A stretch of DNA of 64,000 bases from positions 124,001 through 188,000 of the forward strand of contig NZ_MASJ01000001.1 of assembly GCF_001700315.1 (NCBI RefSeq). Direction: 5' to 3'. Positions 56,394-64,000 of this stretch are shown here, one piece after another (within the stretch, counting starts at the first letter, position 1; every line of letters starts with the position of its first letter). The position numbers and the translations under genes are program-made. This DNA is from Caryophanon tenue. GTDB lineage: Bacteria; Bacillota; Bacilli; Bacillales_A; Planococcaceae. The notes beneath the pieces were generated by a model, which had not been told where the DNA came from, ran no database searches, and was given only the letters and a program-made list of their open reading frames with translations.

Positions 56394-58127
56394 ATGAATG
56401 AGTCACTACAGCATGTGCGCGTGCTTGAATTAACCCGTAGTGTAGCAGGTAGTTATGCAGGGGGATTATTGGCGATGAATGGTGCGACCGTTCATAAAAT
56501 TGTCGCGTTGCCAGCGGATGCTAGCCCGTTTACGTGCGCGCAAAAAAAGCTGCATGAAACGGATGAGCTGATGACGATTTTGCTGCAACCTTTTGATGTT
56601 GTGTTGATGGATAGCGCGACAGATATGCATACGCAGCAGTTTGTAAAACGCGCACAGAAAACCGCGCTGCATTGCTTTTTACAAATCGGCAATGCGCTTG
56701 AAGCGACCGAAGAAATGCTACAGGCAGACCACGGTTGGGCGAGCTTAACCGGGAAGTCAGACGATGATGCACTCATTATTGGTGGTGCACCTGCATCGGT
56801 CGTTATTGGTGCACATACCGCGTTTTTAATTGGGGTTGCACTGTACGAAGAAATTCGTACACCATTAACCATCTATAGCGAAGAAATTCTTGTCAGTGCG
56901 TTAGAAGGAGCGGCAACACAGTATGTACATAAGCGCGCAGAACGTCGAAGAAATGGCAATCGACACCAAGGCTTAATTCCGATGTTTATTACAAAAGCAC
57001 AGCAAGACTTTATTTTTATTGGCGCACCAACAGCGGAAAAGTGGGAGTTATTAGCGCGTTGGGCAGAGGTGGAAAATGACGCGTATAACACAGACGATGG
57101 TCGCGCTAAAAATCGACAAGTGATTGAACAACAATTGGCAGCATGGGCACGTCCACAACTCGCCGACGAGCTTTTTTTCGTCGGACAAGCATTTCGACTG
57201 CCGTTCGCGAAAGTGCAAACACCGGAGCAAGTACGAGCGTGTCCGCAACTGCAGGAGCGTGGTTATTTTAAACGGCGCATTCCGTGGAAAGAGCGTGTGT
57301 TAACGGTGCAAGCACCTGTCCATAAACCGATGCGCAAACTACGGATACTCGATTTAACGTCGATGTGGGCAGGACCTTATTGTAGTCGTTTATTTGCGGA
57401 TTTAGGTGCAGAGGTTATCAAAATTGAAGCGCCTCATCGACCGGATGGCATTCGCAAAGAACAAGGGTCATTTGCGCCGTTTTTCCAAGAGCTGAACCGC
57501 AATAAAAAGGCGATTACGCTAAACTTACAGCAACAAGAGGATAAAGTGCAGTTTGAAGAGCTTGTACGCACAGCGGATATTTTAATTGAAAATTTCAGTC
57601 CGCGTGTGATGGAGAACTTTGGCTATACAGCTGCTGCGCTGCATGCAGTGAATCCATCGTTACATATTACGTCGTTATCGGCATTCGGGCAAACGGGTGA
57701 CTATAAAGATTATGTCGGTTATGGTCCAACGCTTGAAGCAATGGGGGGGCTTGCTAGTATAACGGGCTACGGTGAAACACCGTGGCTTCCTGGGTTTTCG
57801 GTCAGTGACTTTGCGGCAGGTATTTTCGGAGCAGTGGCGACTATGTTTGCGTTGTACAGCGCAAAAACACGAGGTACGGTCAAACGCATTGATGTGTCGC
57901 AATATGAAGTGGCGGTGACGATGCTTGGTAATGCGTTATATGAGCGCGCCCCGAAACAGCGTTCATTAAGTGCCTCGTCTGTGAAAACTGTGTGTGGTCG
58001 ATTAGTAGAAAACCGCACAAAACGAGGAGCCTTTTTTTATGAATGTGCGGAGCTTCCTGAAGAATTGCATGAAGCACCTACACTTGGCGCCCATAATACG
58101 CTGTATAAGCGAGGTGAAACAGTATGA
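56394..58127 (+). CDS. Double-domain CaiB/BaiF-type CoA transferase
   Basis: 577 residues, about 1.4 times a family III CoA transferase. Both the N-terminal part (HVRVLELTRSVAGSYAGGLLAMNGA) and the part from about 312 (LRILDLTSMWAGPYCSRLFADLGAEVIKIE) begin with the family start pattern. The C-terminal part keeps NRNKKAI, ENFSPRVMENFGY and the usual AFGQTG and GGLASITG; the N-terminal part lacks them and looks degenerate. Moves CoA between acids; substrate unknown. RBS AGAGGTG. Confidence 0.8.
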   Translation: MNESLQHVRVLELTRSVAGSYAGGLLAMNGATVHKIVALPADASPFTCAQKKLHETDELMTILLQPFDVVLMDSATDMHTQQFVKRAQKTALHCFLQIGNALEATEEMLQADHGWASLTGKSDDDALIIGGAPASVVIGAHTAFLIGVALYEEIRTPLTIYSEEILVSALEGAATQYVHKRAERRRNGNRHQGLIPMFITKAQQDFIFIGAPTAEKWELLARWAEVENDAYNTDDGRAKNRQVIEQQLAAWARPQLADELFFVGQAFRLPFAKVQTPEQVRACPQLQERGYFKRRIPWKERVLTVQAPVHKPMRKLRILDLTSMWAGPYCSRLFADLGAEVIKIEAPHRPDGIRKEQGSFAPFFQELNRNKKAITLNLQQQEDKVQFEELVRTADILIENFSPRVMENFGYTAAALHAVNPSLHITSLSAFGQTGDYKDYVGYGPTLEAMGGLASITGYGETPWLPGFSVSDFAAGIFGAVATMFALYSAKTRGTVKRIDVSQYEVAVTMLGNALYERAPKQRSLSASSVKTVCGRLVENRTKRGAFFYECAELPEELHEAPTLGAHNTLYKRGETV

Positions 58128-58855
58128 TACAACAACAAAAAACAGGTGCCTTGCTGACGATTACGTTAACGCAGCCGTTTTTAGATGTGACGATGATTGT
58201 CGCGCTGCGTGATATTGCCCAGCAAATTCAATATGACGAAACGATTTCGGTTGTGCACGTTCGTAGTGAAGCACCACGTTTTTGGCATAGTGTGGCGCAT
58301 GACGAAACCGATATTGTTGATTATCAATTATCACGACAATTTAGTCGGTTATGCGAAGCATGGGTACGCATTCGCCAACCGATTGTCATGGACATTGAAG
58401 GCAAATGTGGTCACTACGGTTTAGCCTTTGCTTGCTTGGCGGATTTTCGTTTTATTCAACCACATACGGAGTTTTATAGTGAGGCATTGCAGCAAAAAGA
58501 AATACCGATTGGCGGTGTCACGAGACGATTAGCACAATTACTGGATTATAGTACAGCGATGCATTTGCTCGTTGGCGGTGCGACGTTAACAGCTGAGCAA
58601 GCAGTTGCAAGAGGTTTTGCATTGCTGTCAGCGAGTACACAAGAAACACAAGCCTTTTGCGAGCGTTTATGTGAGCAATCGGCGTTAGGGCTACAATATA
58701 CGAAGGAAAGTATTGTACGCGGTGTTGATATGACATTTCATCAAGCACTGCAACATGAGATGGATTTATACATGCTTTTACAAACGTCCCATGACCGATT
58801 AGAAGGTGTAGAGGCATATTTACAAAAACGACCACCACAGTTTAAGGGGGAATAA
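58124..58855 (+). CDS. Crotonase-family protein, diverged
   Basis: 243 residues; start ATG overlaps the previous stop (ATGA). Crotonase shape with MDIEGKCGHYGLAFACLADFRF and EIPIGGVTRRLAQLL, but the first oxyanion motif (normally GxxFxAGxD) is replaced by RSEAPRFWHSVAHDE. Could be a non-hydratase member (for example a ring-opening or isomerase type) or a partner of the next protein. Confidence 0.75.
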   Translation: MIQQQKTGALLTITLTQPFLDVTMIVALRDIAQQIQYDETISVVHVRSEAPRFWHSVAHDETDIVDYQLSRQFSRLCEAWVRIRQPIVMDIEGKCGHYGLAFACLADFRFIQPHTEFYSEALQQKEIPIGGVTRRLAQLLDYSTAMHLLVGGATLTAEQAVARGFALLSASTQETQAFCERLCEQSALGLQYTKESIVRGVDMTFHQALQHEMDLYMLLQTSHDRLEGVEAYLQKRPPQFKGE

Positions 58856-58856
58856 G

Positions 58857-59489
58857 ATGTCATTACAGCTCACGCGTGACGGAGCAGTACTACATATACA
58901 GTTAGACCGACCAGCGTCGCGTAATGCCATTGATGCACCGATGCGTGATGCGCTGTATGAAGCGTTTTTATATGTGCAGGACGATGCAACTATACATGCT
59001 GTTGTATTGAGTGGTAATGGAAAAGGGTTTTGTGCAGGGGCAGATTTGCAGGAGTTTAGTGATGAATTATCGGTGTTAAAGAAGCGGCGTATTCGTCAAC
59101 AACATGATGTATGGGAGCTTATTCGTAGTTGTCCAAAGTTAACGATTGTGGCAATGCATGGGTTTGCGGTTGGCTCTGGTATTGAGCTTGCGATGTTATG
59201 TGATATTCGTTTTGCGACAGCGACAACGATATTTGCGTTGCCGGAAGTTTCAATTGGGATGATGCCAGCAGCAGGAGGCACGCAAAGCTTGCCGCGTGCA
59301 ACATCGCTTGCAAAGGCACTTCATTTAGCATTAACGGCGGAGCGTTTTGATGCACAGCAAGCATATCGTTGGGGAATAATTCAAGAAGTTTGTGAAAATG
59401 TTGTGGAAGAAGCAATGTCATATGCGCATCGTGCGACGGCACACCCACAACATATACAGCTGGTGAAGCACCAGTTACTGCACCGATAA
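58857..59489 (+). CDS. Enoyl-CoA hydratase/isomerase family protein
   Basis: 210 residues, short for the family (about 255). Oxyanion motifs GKGFCAGADLQEF and MHGFAVGSGIELAMLC are intact; LPEVSIGMMPAAGGTQSLPR follows. The C-terminal helices are shortened. One nt after the previous gene. Confidence 0.85.
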   Translation: MSLQLTRDGAVLHIQLDRPASRNAIDAPMRDALYEAFLYVQDDATIHAVVLSGNGKGFCAGADLQEFSDELSVLKKRRIRQQHDVWELIRSCPKLTIVAMHGFAVGSGIELAMLCDIRFATATTIFALPEVSIGMMPAAGGTQSLPRATSLAKALHLALTAERFDAQQAYRWGIIQEVCENVVEEAMSYAHRATAHPQHIQLVKHQLLHR

Positions 59490-59501
59490 GGGGGAGAAGA
59501 G

Positions 59502-60449
59502 ATGGTTCAAATCGTTGAAACAGAACGAATTACGGCGCACATTACACGCGTGCCATTACCATTACCGTATGATTTATTGTCGATGAATAGTTATGTTATT
59601 GAAGGGCAACAGGGATTAACGATACTTGATACGGGTGAGCATAATGAGGAAACGAAAGCAATCTGGCAACAAATTATCGGTACGCGTATTGTGGAGAAAG
59701 TGGTATTGACACATGGGCATGGTGACCATTTAGGCTGTGCGAATTGGTTGCGTGATACGTACGGCGCAACAATCTATATGTTTGATAAAACGGTTGAGCG
59801 TATGGAGCATTTACGTTACGGCTATGAACATGGTTACTACGATAATTTGACGACGAAAGTATTTGCTACGTACGGGGTCAATATGCCACTACGTGAAATT
59901 AGTACGGATAAAGATTTACGTCCATATATTGTCGAGCCAGATGTTGTCTTTACAACGAACGATCTAATTGCACTCGGCGATGACATGTACCGCGTGCTGT
60001 ATACACCAGGCCATGCAGATGACCATGTCTGTTTTTATAATGAAGCGCATGAAACGTTATTTTTAGGCGACCATGTTATTGAAGCCATTAATCCAGTGTT
60101 ACTCGCAACGCCGTATTTTTTAAATCCGTTAGGTGCATATTTAGCTTCATTAGAAGAGTTGCGCACGTACCGTGTTCAACACGCATTGCCAGGACATTTG
60201 CAAATTGTGCCTGATTTTGCTGCACGTGTCGAACGATTGCAAGCACATCATTTAAAGCGTGTTGCCCAAACGTATGAAGCGGTAGCAAATGGTCATGCAA
60301 CATTAGAAGACATTACCGTTGCTATTTATAAAAAAGCACGCCATTCGACATATGCACAAGTGGTTGCGATGCTGCATTATTTAGTGGCACAACATAAAAT
60401 TCAGCGTGTTGAAACGTCAACATTTCCAATATTTACTTTACTGACATAG
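59502..60449 (+). CDS. MBL-fold metallo-hydrolase
   Basis: 315 residues; metal motif THGHGDHLG, later YTPGHADDHV, FLGDHVI and LPGHLQ, with a C-terminal winged-helix-like tail as in LACTB2-type proteins. In this cluster it could hydrolyse an acyl-CoA thioester or a lactone. RBS GGGGGAGAAG, 12 nt after the previous gene. Confidence 0.85.
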   Translation: MVQIVETERITAHITRVPLPLPYDLLSMNSYVIEGQQGLTILDTGEHNEETKAIWQQIIGTRIVEKVVLTHGHGDHLGCANWLRDTYGATIYMFDKTVERMEHLRYGYEHGYYDNLTTKVFATYGVNMPLREISTDKDLRPYIVEPDVVFTTNDLIALGDDMYRVLYTPGHADDHVCFYNEAHETLFLGDHVIEAINPVLLATPYFLNPLGAYLASLEELRTYRVQHALPGHLQIVPDFAARVERLQAHHLKRVAQTYEAVANGHATLEDITVAIYKKARHSTYAQVVAMLHYLVAQHKIQRVETSTFPIFTLLT

Positions 60450-60519
60450 TGAACTAGTTATATACTATTTAGAATAACGAGAAAAGTTCGTTTTTTCTGT
60501 GAATTTAGGAGGCAATATG

Positions 60520-60993
60520 ATGACGAAAGATAAAACAAATGTAGAGAGCTTTGACTTAGACCATACAAAAGTGGCGGCACCGTACGTTCGCTTAGCAGGT
60601 GTGAAAGTGGGAGAACGCGGCGATGAAGTACGCAAATATGATATTCGCTTAAAGCAACCAAACATCGAGCATATGGAAATGCCAGCACTACATTCGTTAG
60701 AACATTTAATGGCAGACCGCATTCGTAATCATACCGACCAAGTGGTAGATTTATCGCCAATGGGTTGTCAAACAGGTTTTTATTTATCAATGATGAATCA
60801 TGATAATTATGAAGAGGTACTCGATATTTTAGCAAAAACGGCACAAGATGTGTTAGATGCTGATGCAGTGCCAGCTTGTAATGAAGTGCAATGTGGCTGG
60901 GCAGCGAGCCATAGCCTAGAGGGAGCAAAGGCACTTGCACAAGAGTTTTTAGCGAAAAAAGATGAATGGCGTCAAGTATTTAAAGCAGAATAA
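60520..60993 (+). CDS. luxS: S-ribosylhomocysteine lyase (AI-2 synthase)
   Basis: 157 residues; splits S-ribosylhomocysteine to homocysteine and the AI-2 precursor. Zn ligands in [15 protein letters not shown] and [15 protein letters not shown] (60507-60512) supports ATG 60520 (ATG 60517 is the close alternative). Closed by a 15-bp hairpin. Confidence 0.95.
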   Translation: MTKDKTNVESFDLDHTKVAAPYVRLAGVKVGERGDEVRKYDIRLKQPNIEHMEMPALHSLEHLMADRIRNHTDQVVDLSPMGCQTGFYLSMMNHDNYEEVLDILAKTAQDVLDADAVPACNEVQCGWAASHSLEGAKALAQEFLAKKDEWRQVFKAE

Positions 60994-60995
60994 GA

Positions 60996-61035
60996 AAAAG
61001 GCTAGCGAAAACCAGTAACGTTTCGCTAGCCTTTT
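60996..61035. terminator. Convergent terminator luxS/proC
   Basis: AAAAGGCTAGCGAAA (60996-61010)/TTTCGCTAGCCTTTT (61021-61035); works for both strands. Confidence 0.9.
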
Positions 61036-61048
61036 GTATGTGTAATGA

Positions 61049-61849
61049 TTATTTTAACACAGCATCTTTGTTCATCACGGCACGGATTGCTTCGTGAATC
61101 GTATGTTCAAACTGCTGGTCTTGTAGTGTCATAACACCTTCAATTGTTGTACCACCTGGTGAACACACTTGGTCGACTAAGTCATATGGATGTTGTTCGC
61201 CGATAGATTCTAATACCATTTTGGCACTTCCAAGAACAGAACTCGCTGCAATTTCAAGTGCGACTGCTTTTGGTAAGCCGTCACGTACGCCAGCGCGTGC
61301 AATAGCATCAATATACATATACGTAAATGCAGGTGACGAGCAGCCAGTGGCAGTGAAAATGGCAAATTGTGATTCTGGTAATTCAACGATTGAGCCAACT
61401 GTCGAAAACAATGTGCGCACAATTTGTTTTTGCTCGGCAGTTGCTGTTGCAGGTGCAGAGAAGCAACTTGTTGATGCGCCAACCATGGCATTAATATTTG
61501 GCATGACGCGGAAAACTATATTGTTTGGTAAGTAATGCTCGTAAAACGTCAGCGGTTTGCCAGCAGCAATTGAAATAAATAAATGATGTGGCTGTACATA
61601 CGCTTGCATCTCTTGTAAGACGCTCGCCAGCATATCTGGCTTCACTGCTAAAATAATGACATCTGCGCTTTCTAAAACTTCTTTAGTAGAAAATCGTGCC
61701 GAAATGCCGTATGCTTCAACTAACTGATTTGTTTTTTCGACAGAGCGATTTATGCCGATAATTGTTTCAGGGGCAAAAATATTTGATTGGCACATGCCTT
61801 TAATAATAGCACTCGCCATATTACCAAGACCGATAAAACCATAGTTCAT
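61049..61849 (-). CDS. proC: Pyrroline-5-carboxylate reductase
   Basis: 266 residues; last step of proline synthesis. GFIGLGNMASAIIKG cofactor loop, VILAVKPD, FRVMPN and the signature DLVDQVCSPGGTTIEGV. Start at 61849. Confidence 0.93.
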   Translation of the reverse strand: MNYGFIGLGNMASAIIKGMCQSNIFAPETIIGINRSVEKTNQLVEAYGISARFSTKEVLESADVIILAVKPDMLASVLQEMQAYVQPHHLFISIAAGKPLTFYEHYLPNNIVFRVMPNINAMVGASTSCFSAPATATAEQKQIVRTLFSTVGSIVELPESQFAIFTATGCSSPAFTYMYIDAIARAGVRDGLPKAVALEIAASSVLGSAKMVLESIGEQHPYDLVDQVCSPGGTTIEGVMTLQDQQFEHTIHEAIRAVMNKDAVLK

Positions 61850-61969
61850 CTTCTAAAACTCCTTTATGTGTAACTTGCATCTTTAGAGTATAACGAATGG
61901 TGAAACGGATGGACAGTGTTTTGTTTATGAAGTGAGCGAAGACGTTTGAGAGATAGTAGGTGGAAGAAA

Positions 61970-62941
61970 ATGAAACGAAAAGAGCCGTTACAAAAGAAGG
62001 GCAATATGATTTTACTGCCGGGCGTGATTGAACGAATACTCGATAGCGCGCATGAACATGCGGAGCATTATCGTTATGATCAAGCGGTAGAAGAGTTTGA
62101 AAAAGCGTTTGGACTTAGTGAGCCAAGCACACATTCTTTATTGGCGTACGCATATTGCTTATATGAAGTAAGACGTTTTCAAGATGCACGAGAAATATGC
62201 GAACAAGTGCTGACACATAAAAATATTCCGATGGTGGAAGTCATGGAATTATATTTAACGGTTTGCATGGAGTTAAAAGATTATGCGCATGTGACGACAC
62301 TTGCGACAAGTTTATTGCAGCAATCATTAGAGGAAGAACAACGCGCGCGTATCGAGCGTATTTTAATGTTAAATCAAAAAATTGTGGAACGCATGCAAAC
62401 ACGCCAGACGATTGATGAGCAGCTCGATGAATTTTTAACGCTAAATATTCATGAACAAGACCAATTTGTCAGCCAGTTGTTTCAACAAAATATTCGACCG
62501 TATCAGCAACATATAGTCCGTTATATTGAGACAGAATCATTGCACCCACTTATTCGAGCGATGCTGTTAACCGTATTAGCAGAACAGCAAATCGATGTGG
62601 AGCTTGTGTATCCTCTAGAGGACCGTACGATTACGATAAACCCGACGCATTTACCAGGCGGACCATTTGATATGCCGCAATATAGCGCGTTAATGGAACT
62701 TGCGGAGCAACAATTAGATGATGATCCGACAAAGCTCGAAATGGTGCTTGACTTGATTAAACGCCATGCATTGTATGTGTATCCGCTTGATTGGGAAAGC
62801 ATTTGCGGCTATACTACAAACGAAATGTTGGATGGTTATGTAGACTACGTAGAGATGCTATTTGGTAAAATTCAGGAAATGGATGTCGACTTAATTGACT
62901 GTATTCAGCGTATGGAGATAAGTATGAATATTGAGATGTAA
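61970..62941 (+). CDS. ysoA: TPR-containing protein, YsoA-like
   Basis: 323 residues, helical, with tetratricopeptide pattern (YDQAVEEFEKAFGLSEPS, RFQDAREICEQVL) in the first 130 residues. Function unknown. Immediately upstream of tig as in B. subtilis. ATG 61970 after AGGTGGA. Confidence 0.8.
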   Translation: MKRKEPLQKKGNMILLPGVIERILDSAHEHAEHYRYDQAVEEFEKAFGLSEPSTHSLLAYAYCLYEVRRFQDAREICEQVLTHKNIPMVEVMELYLTVCMELKDYAHVTTLATSLLQQSLEEEQRARIERILMLNQKIVERMQTRQTIDEQLDEFLTLNIHEQDQFVSQLFQQNIRPYQQHIVRYIETESLHPLIRAMLLTVLAEQQIDVELVYPLEDRTITINPTHLPGGPFDMPQYSALMELAEQQLDDDPTKLEMVLDLIKRHALYVYPLDWESICGYTTNEMLDGYVDYVEMLFGKIQEMDVDLIDCIQRMEISMNIEM

Positions 62942-62950
62942 GGAAATTTG

Positions 62951-62978
62951 TTGAATCTGGAATCATCTGTGTTATACT
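62951..62978 (+). promoter_or_regulatory. Promoter of tig
   Basis: TTGAAT (62951-62956), 16-nt spacer, TATACT (62973-62978). Confidence 0.6.
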
Positions 62979-63050
62979 AAAGTGGTTGTCAAATCTTAAT
63001 CGTTAAGTAAGTTGTCTAACAAGTGAAATTTAATTTTGGAGGGTATATAC

Positions 63051-64000
63051 ATGTCTGTAAAATTCGAAAAGCAAGAATCAAACACTGGTGTTTTAACTGT
63101 TGAAGTACCAGCAGAATCAGTAAACAAAGCATTAGATGCTGCGTTCAAAAAAGTAGTAGTAAAAATCAACGAGCCTGGTTTCCGTAAAGGTAAAATGCCT
63201 CGCGCGTTATTCGACAAAAAATACGGTGTTGCATACTTAGCTGAAGATGCATTAGACCTAATTATCCCAGAATTCTACTCTAAAGCAGTAGAAGAAGCGG
63301 ATATTTTCCCAGTAGCACAACCAGAAATCGACTTCGATTTCGAGTCTTTACAAAAAGACACTGCGTTCACATTCACTGCGAACGTAACATTAAAGCCAGA
63401 AGTTGAGCTTGGCGAATACAAAGGTTTAGAAGTAACGAAACAAGACGCTACTGTAACTGATGAAGAAATCGAAGCTCAAATCGAAGCTGAATTAGCGAAA
63501 AAAGCTGAATTAGAAATCAAAGAAGAAGGCACTGTTGTTGAAGGCGACACAGCTGTAATCGACTTCGAAGGTTTCGTAGGTGAAGAAGCATTTGAAGGTG
63601 GAAAAGGCGAAGATTACGCTTTAGAAATCGGTTCTGGTTCATTCATCCCAGGTTTTGAAGAACAATTAGTAGGTGCTGCAACTGGCGAAACTAAAGACGT
63701 TTTAGTTACTTTCCCAGAAGAGTACCACGCTGCTGAATTAGCTGGTAAAGAAGCGAAATTCGTAGTAACTGTTAAAGAAATCAAAACAAAAGTATTACCA
63801 GAATTAAACGACGAGTTCGCAAAAGAAATGGACGCTGAAGTTGAAGGTTTAGACGCTTTACGTGCTAAATTAAAAGCAGCTACAGCTGACCAAAAAGAAT
63901 TCGAAGCTGACGCTCAATTACGTGCTGACTTAGTAGCTAAAGCTGCTGAAAACGCTAAAGTTGAAATCCCAGCTGCTATGTTCGATACTGAAATCGAGCA
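63051..64000 (+). CDS. tig: Trigger factor (cut by window edge)
   Basis: The first 316 codons are visible. Ribosome-binding signature [12 protein letters not shown], then the FKBP-type domain (about 150-245: [19 protein letters not shown]) and the start of the C-terminal chaperone arms. It holds nascent chains at the ribosome exit. GGAGGG precedes ATG 63051. Confidence 0.96.
   Translation, partial: MSVKFEKQESNTGVLTVEVPAESVNKALDAAFKKVVVKINEPGFRKGKMPRALFDKKYGVAYLAEDALDLIIPEFYSKAVEEADIFPVAQPEIDFDFESLQKDTAFTFTANVTLKPEVELGEYKGLEVTKQDATVTDEEIEAQIEAELAKKAELEIKEEGTVVEGDTAVIDFEGFVGEEAFEGGKGEDYALEIGSGSFIPGFEEQLVGAATGETKDVLVTFPEEYHAAELAGKEAKFVVTVKEIKTKVLPELNDEFAKEMDAEVEGLDALRAKLKAATADQKEFEADAQLRADLVAKAAENAKVEIPAAMFDTEIE

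Overview
The window is a low-GC Gram-positive chromosome segment whose gene order closely follows the Bacillus subtilis nrdR-dnaB-dnaI-thrS ... infC-rpmI-rplT ... pheST ... rnhC-zapA-mutS2 ... fadR-etf-trxA-uvrC-lysC-sdhCAB ... racE-rph ... ysoA-tig backbone. TTA/CGT/ACA-rich codons, T-box leaders, a lysine riboswitch, an L20 leader, and an SLH surface protein point to a Bacillales member of the Planococcaceae type (Kurthia, Caryophanon, Solibacillus or Lysinibacillus relatives). That placement is inferred from gene order and protein style, not from a search. Several genes that I recall in this backbone in B. subtilis and that serve sporulation or germination (ytxC, safA, sspI, gerE, gerM) are absent from their expected places, which suggests a lineage that does not form spores.

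Layout. 1-7000: end of nrdR, primosome genes dnaB-dnaI, T-box-controlled thrS, then the L20-autoregulated infC-rpmI-rplT operon (infC begins at ATT). 7000-17000: ysdA, a dispersed structured repeat, ysdB, the aminopeptidase ysdC, argF, a possible non-coding RNA, the NAD synthesis genes nadB-nadC-nadA facing nifS, and an rRNA methyltransferase. 17000-33500: T-box-controlled pheST, rnhC, zapA-cvpA-polX-mutS2, then the fatty-acid oxidation block lcfA-fadR-fadB-etfB-etfA with a FadR operator, and trxA. 33600-45200: uvrC, lysine-riboswitch-controlled lysC with an internal start for its beta subunit, a second copy of the dispersed repeat, yslB, sdhCAB with a possible cre site, a MarR regulator, murI, rph, the ITPase and a phosphodiesterase.

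45200-60500 is the accessory part. It holds a tRNA-Arg(UCU) gene split in its anticodon loop by a 261-nt group I intron; a homing-endonuclease-like gene directly after it; an SLH/Excalibur surface protein; a 55-residue very basic protein; a broken HNH endonuclease gene; selO, a macro-domain protein and an SDR; an ABC-F ribosome-protection gene behind a classic attenuation leader; and a seven-gene cluster (adenylate-forming ligase, two tiny desulforedoxin-like proteins, a double-domain CaiB-type CoA transferase, two crotonase-family proteins, an MBL-fold hydrolase) that looks like an undescribed acyl-CoA route. 60500-64000 returns to housekeeping: luxS, proC, ysoA and the start of tig, cut by the window edge.

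The most unusual features are the group I intron in tRNA-Arg(UCU) with its neighbouring nuclease, the dispersed element with a covarying hairpin, and the CoA/desulforedoxin cluster.
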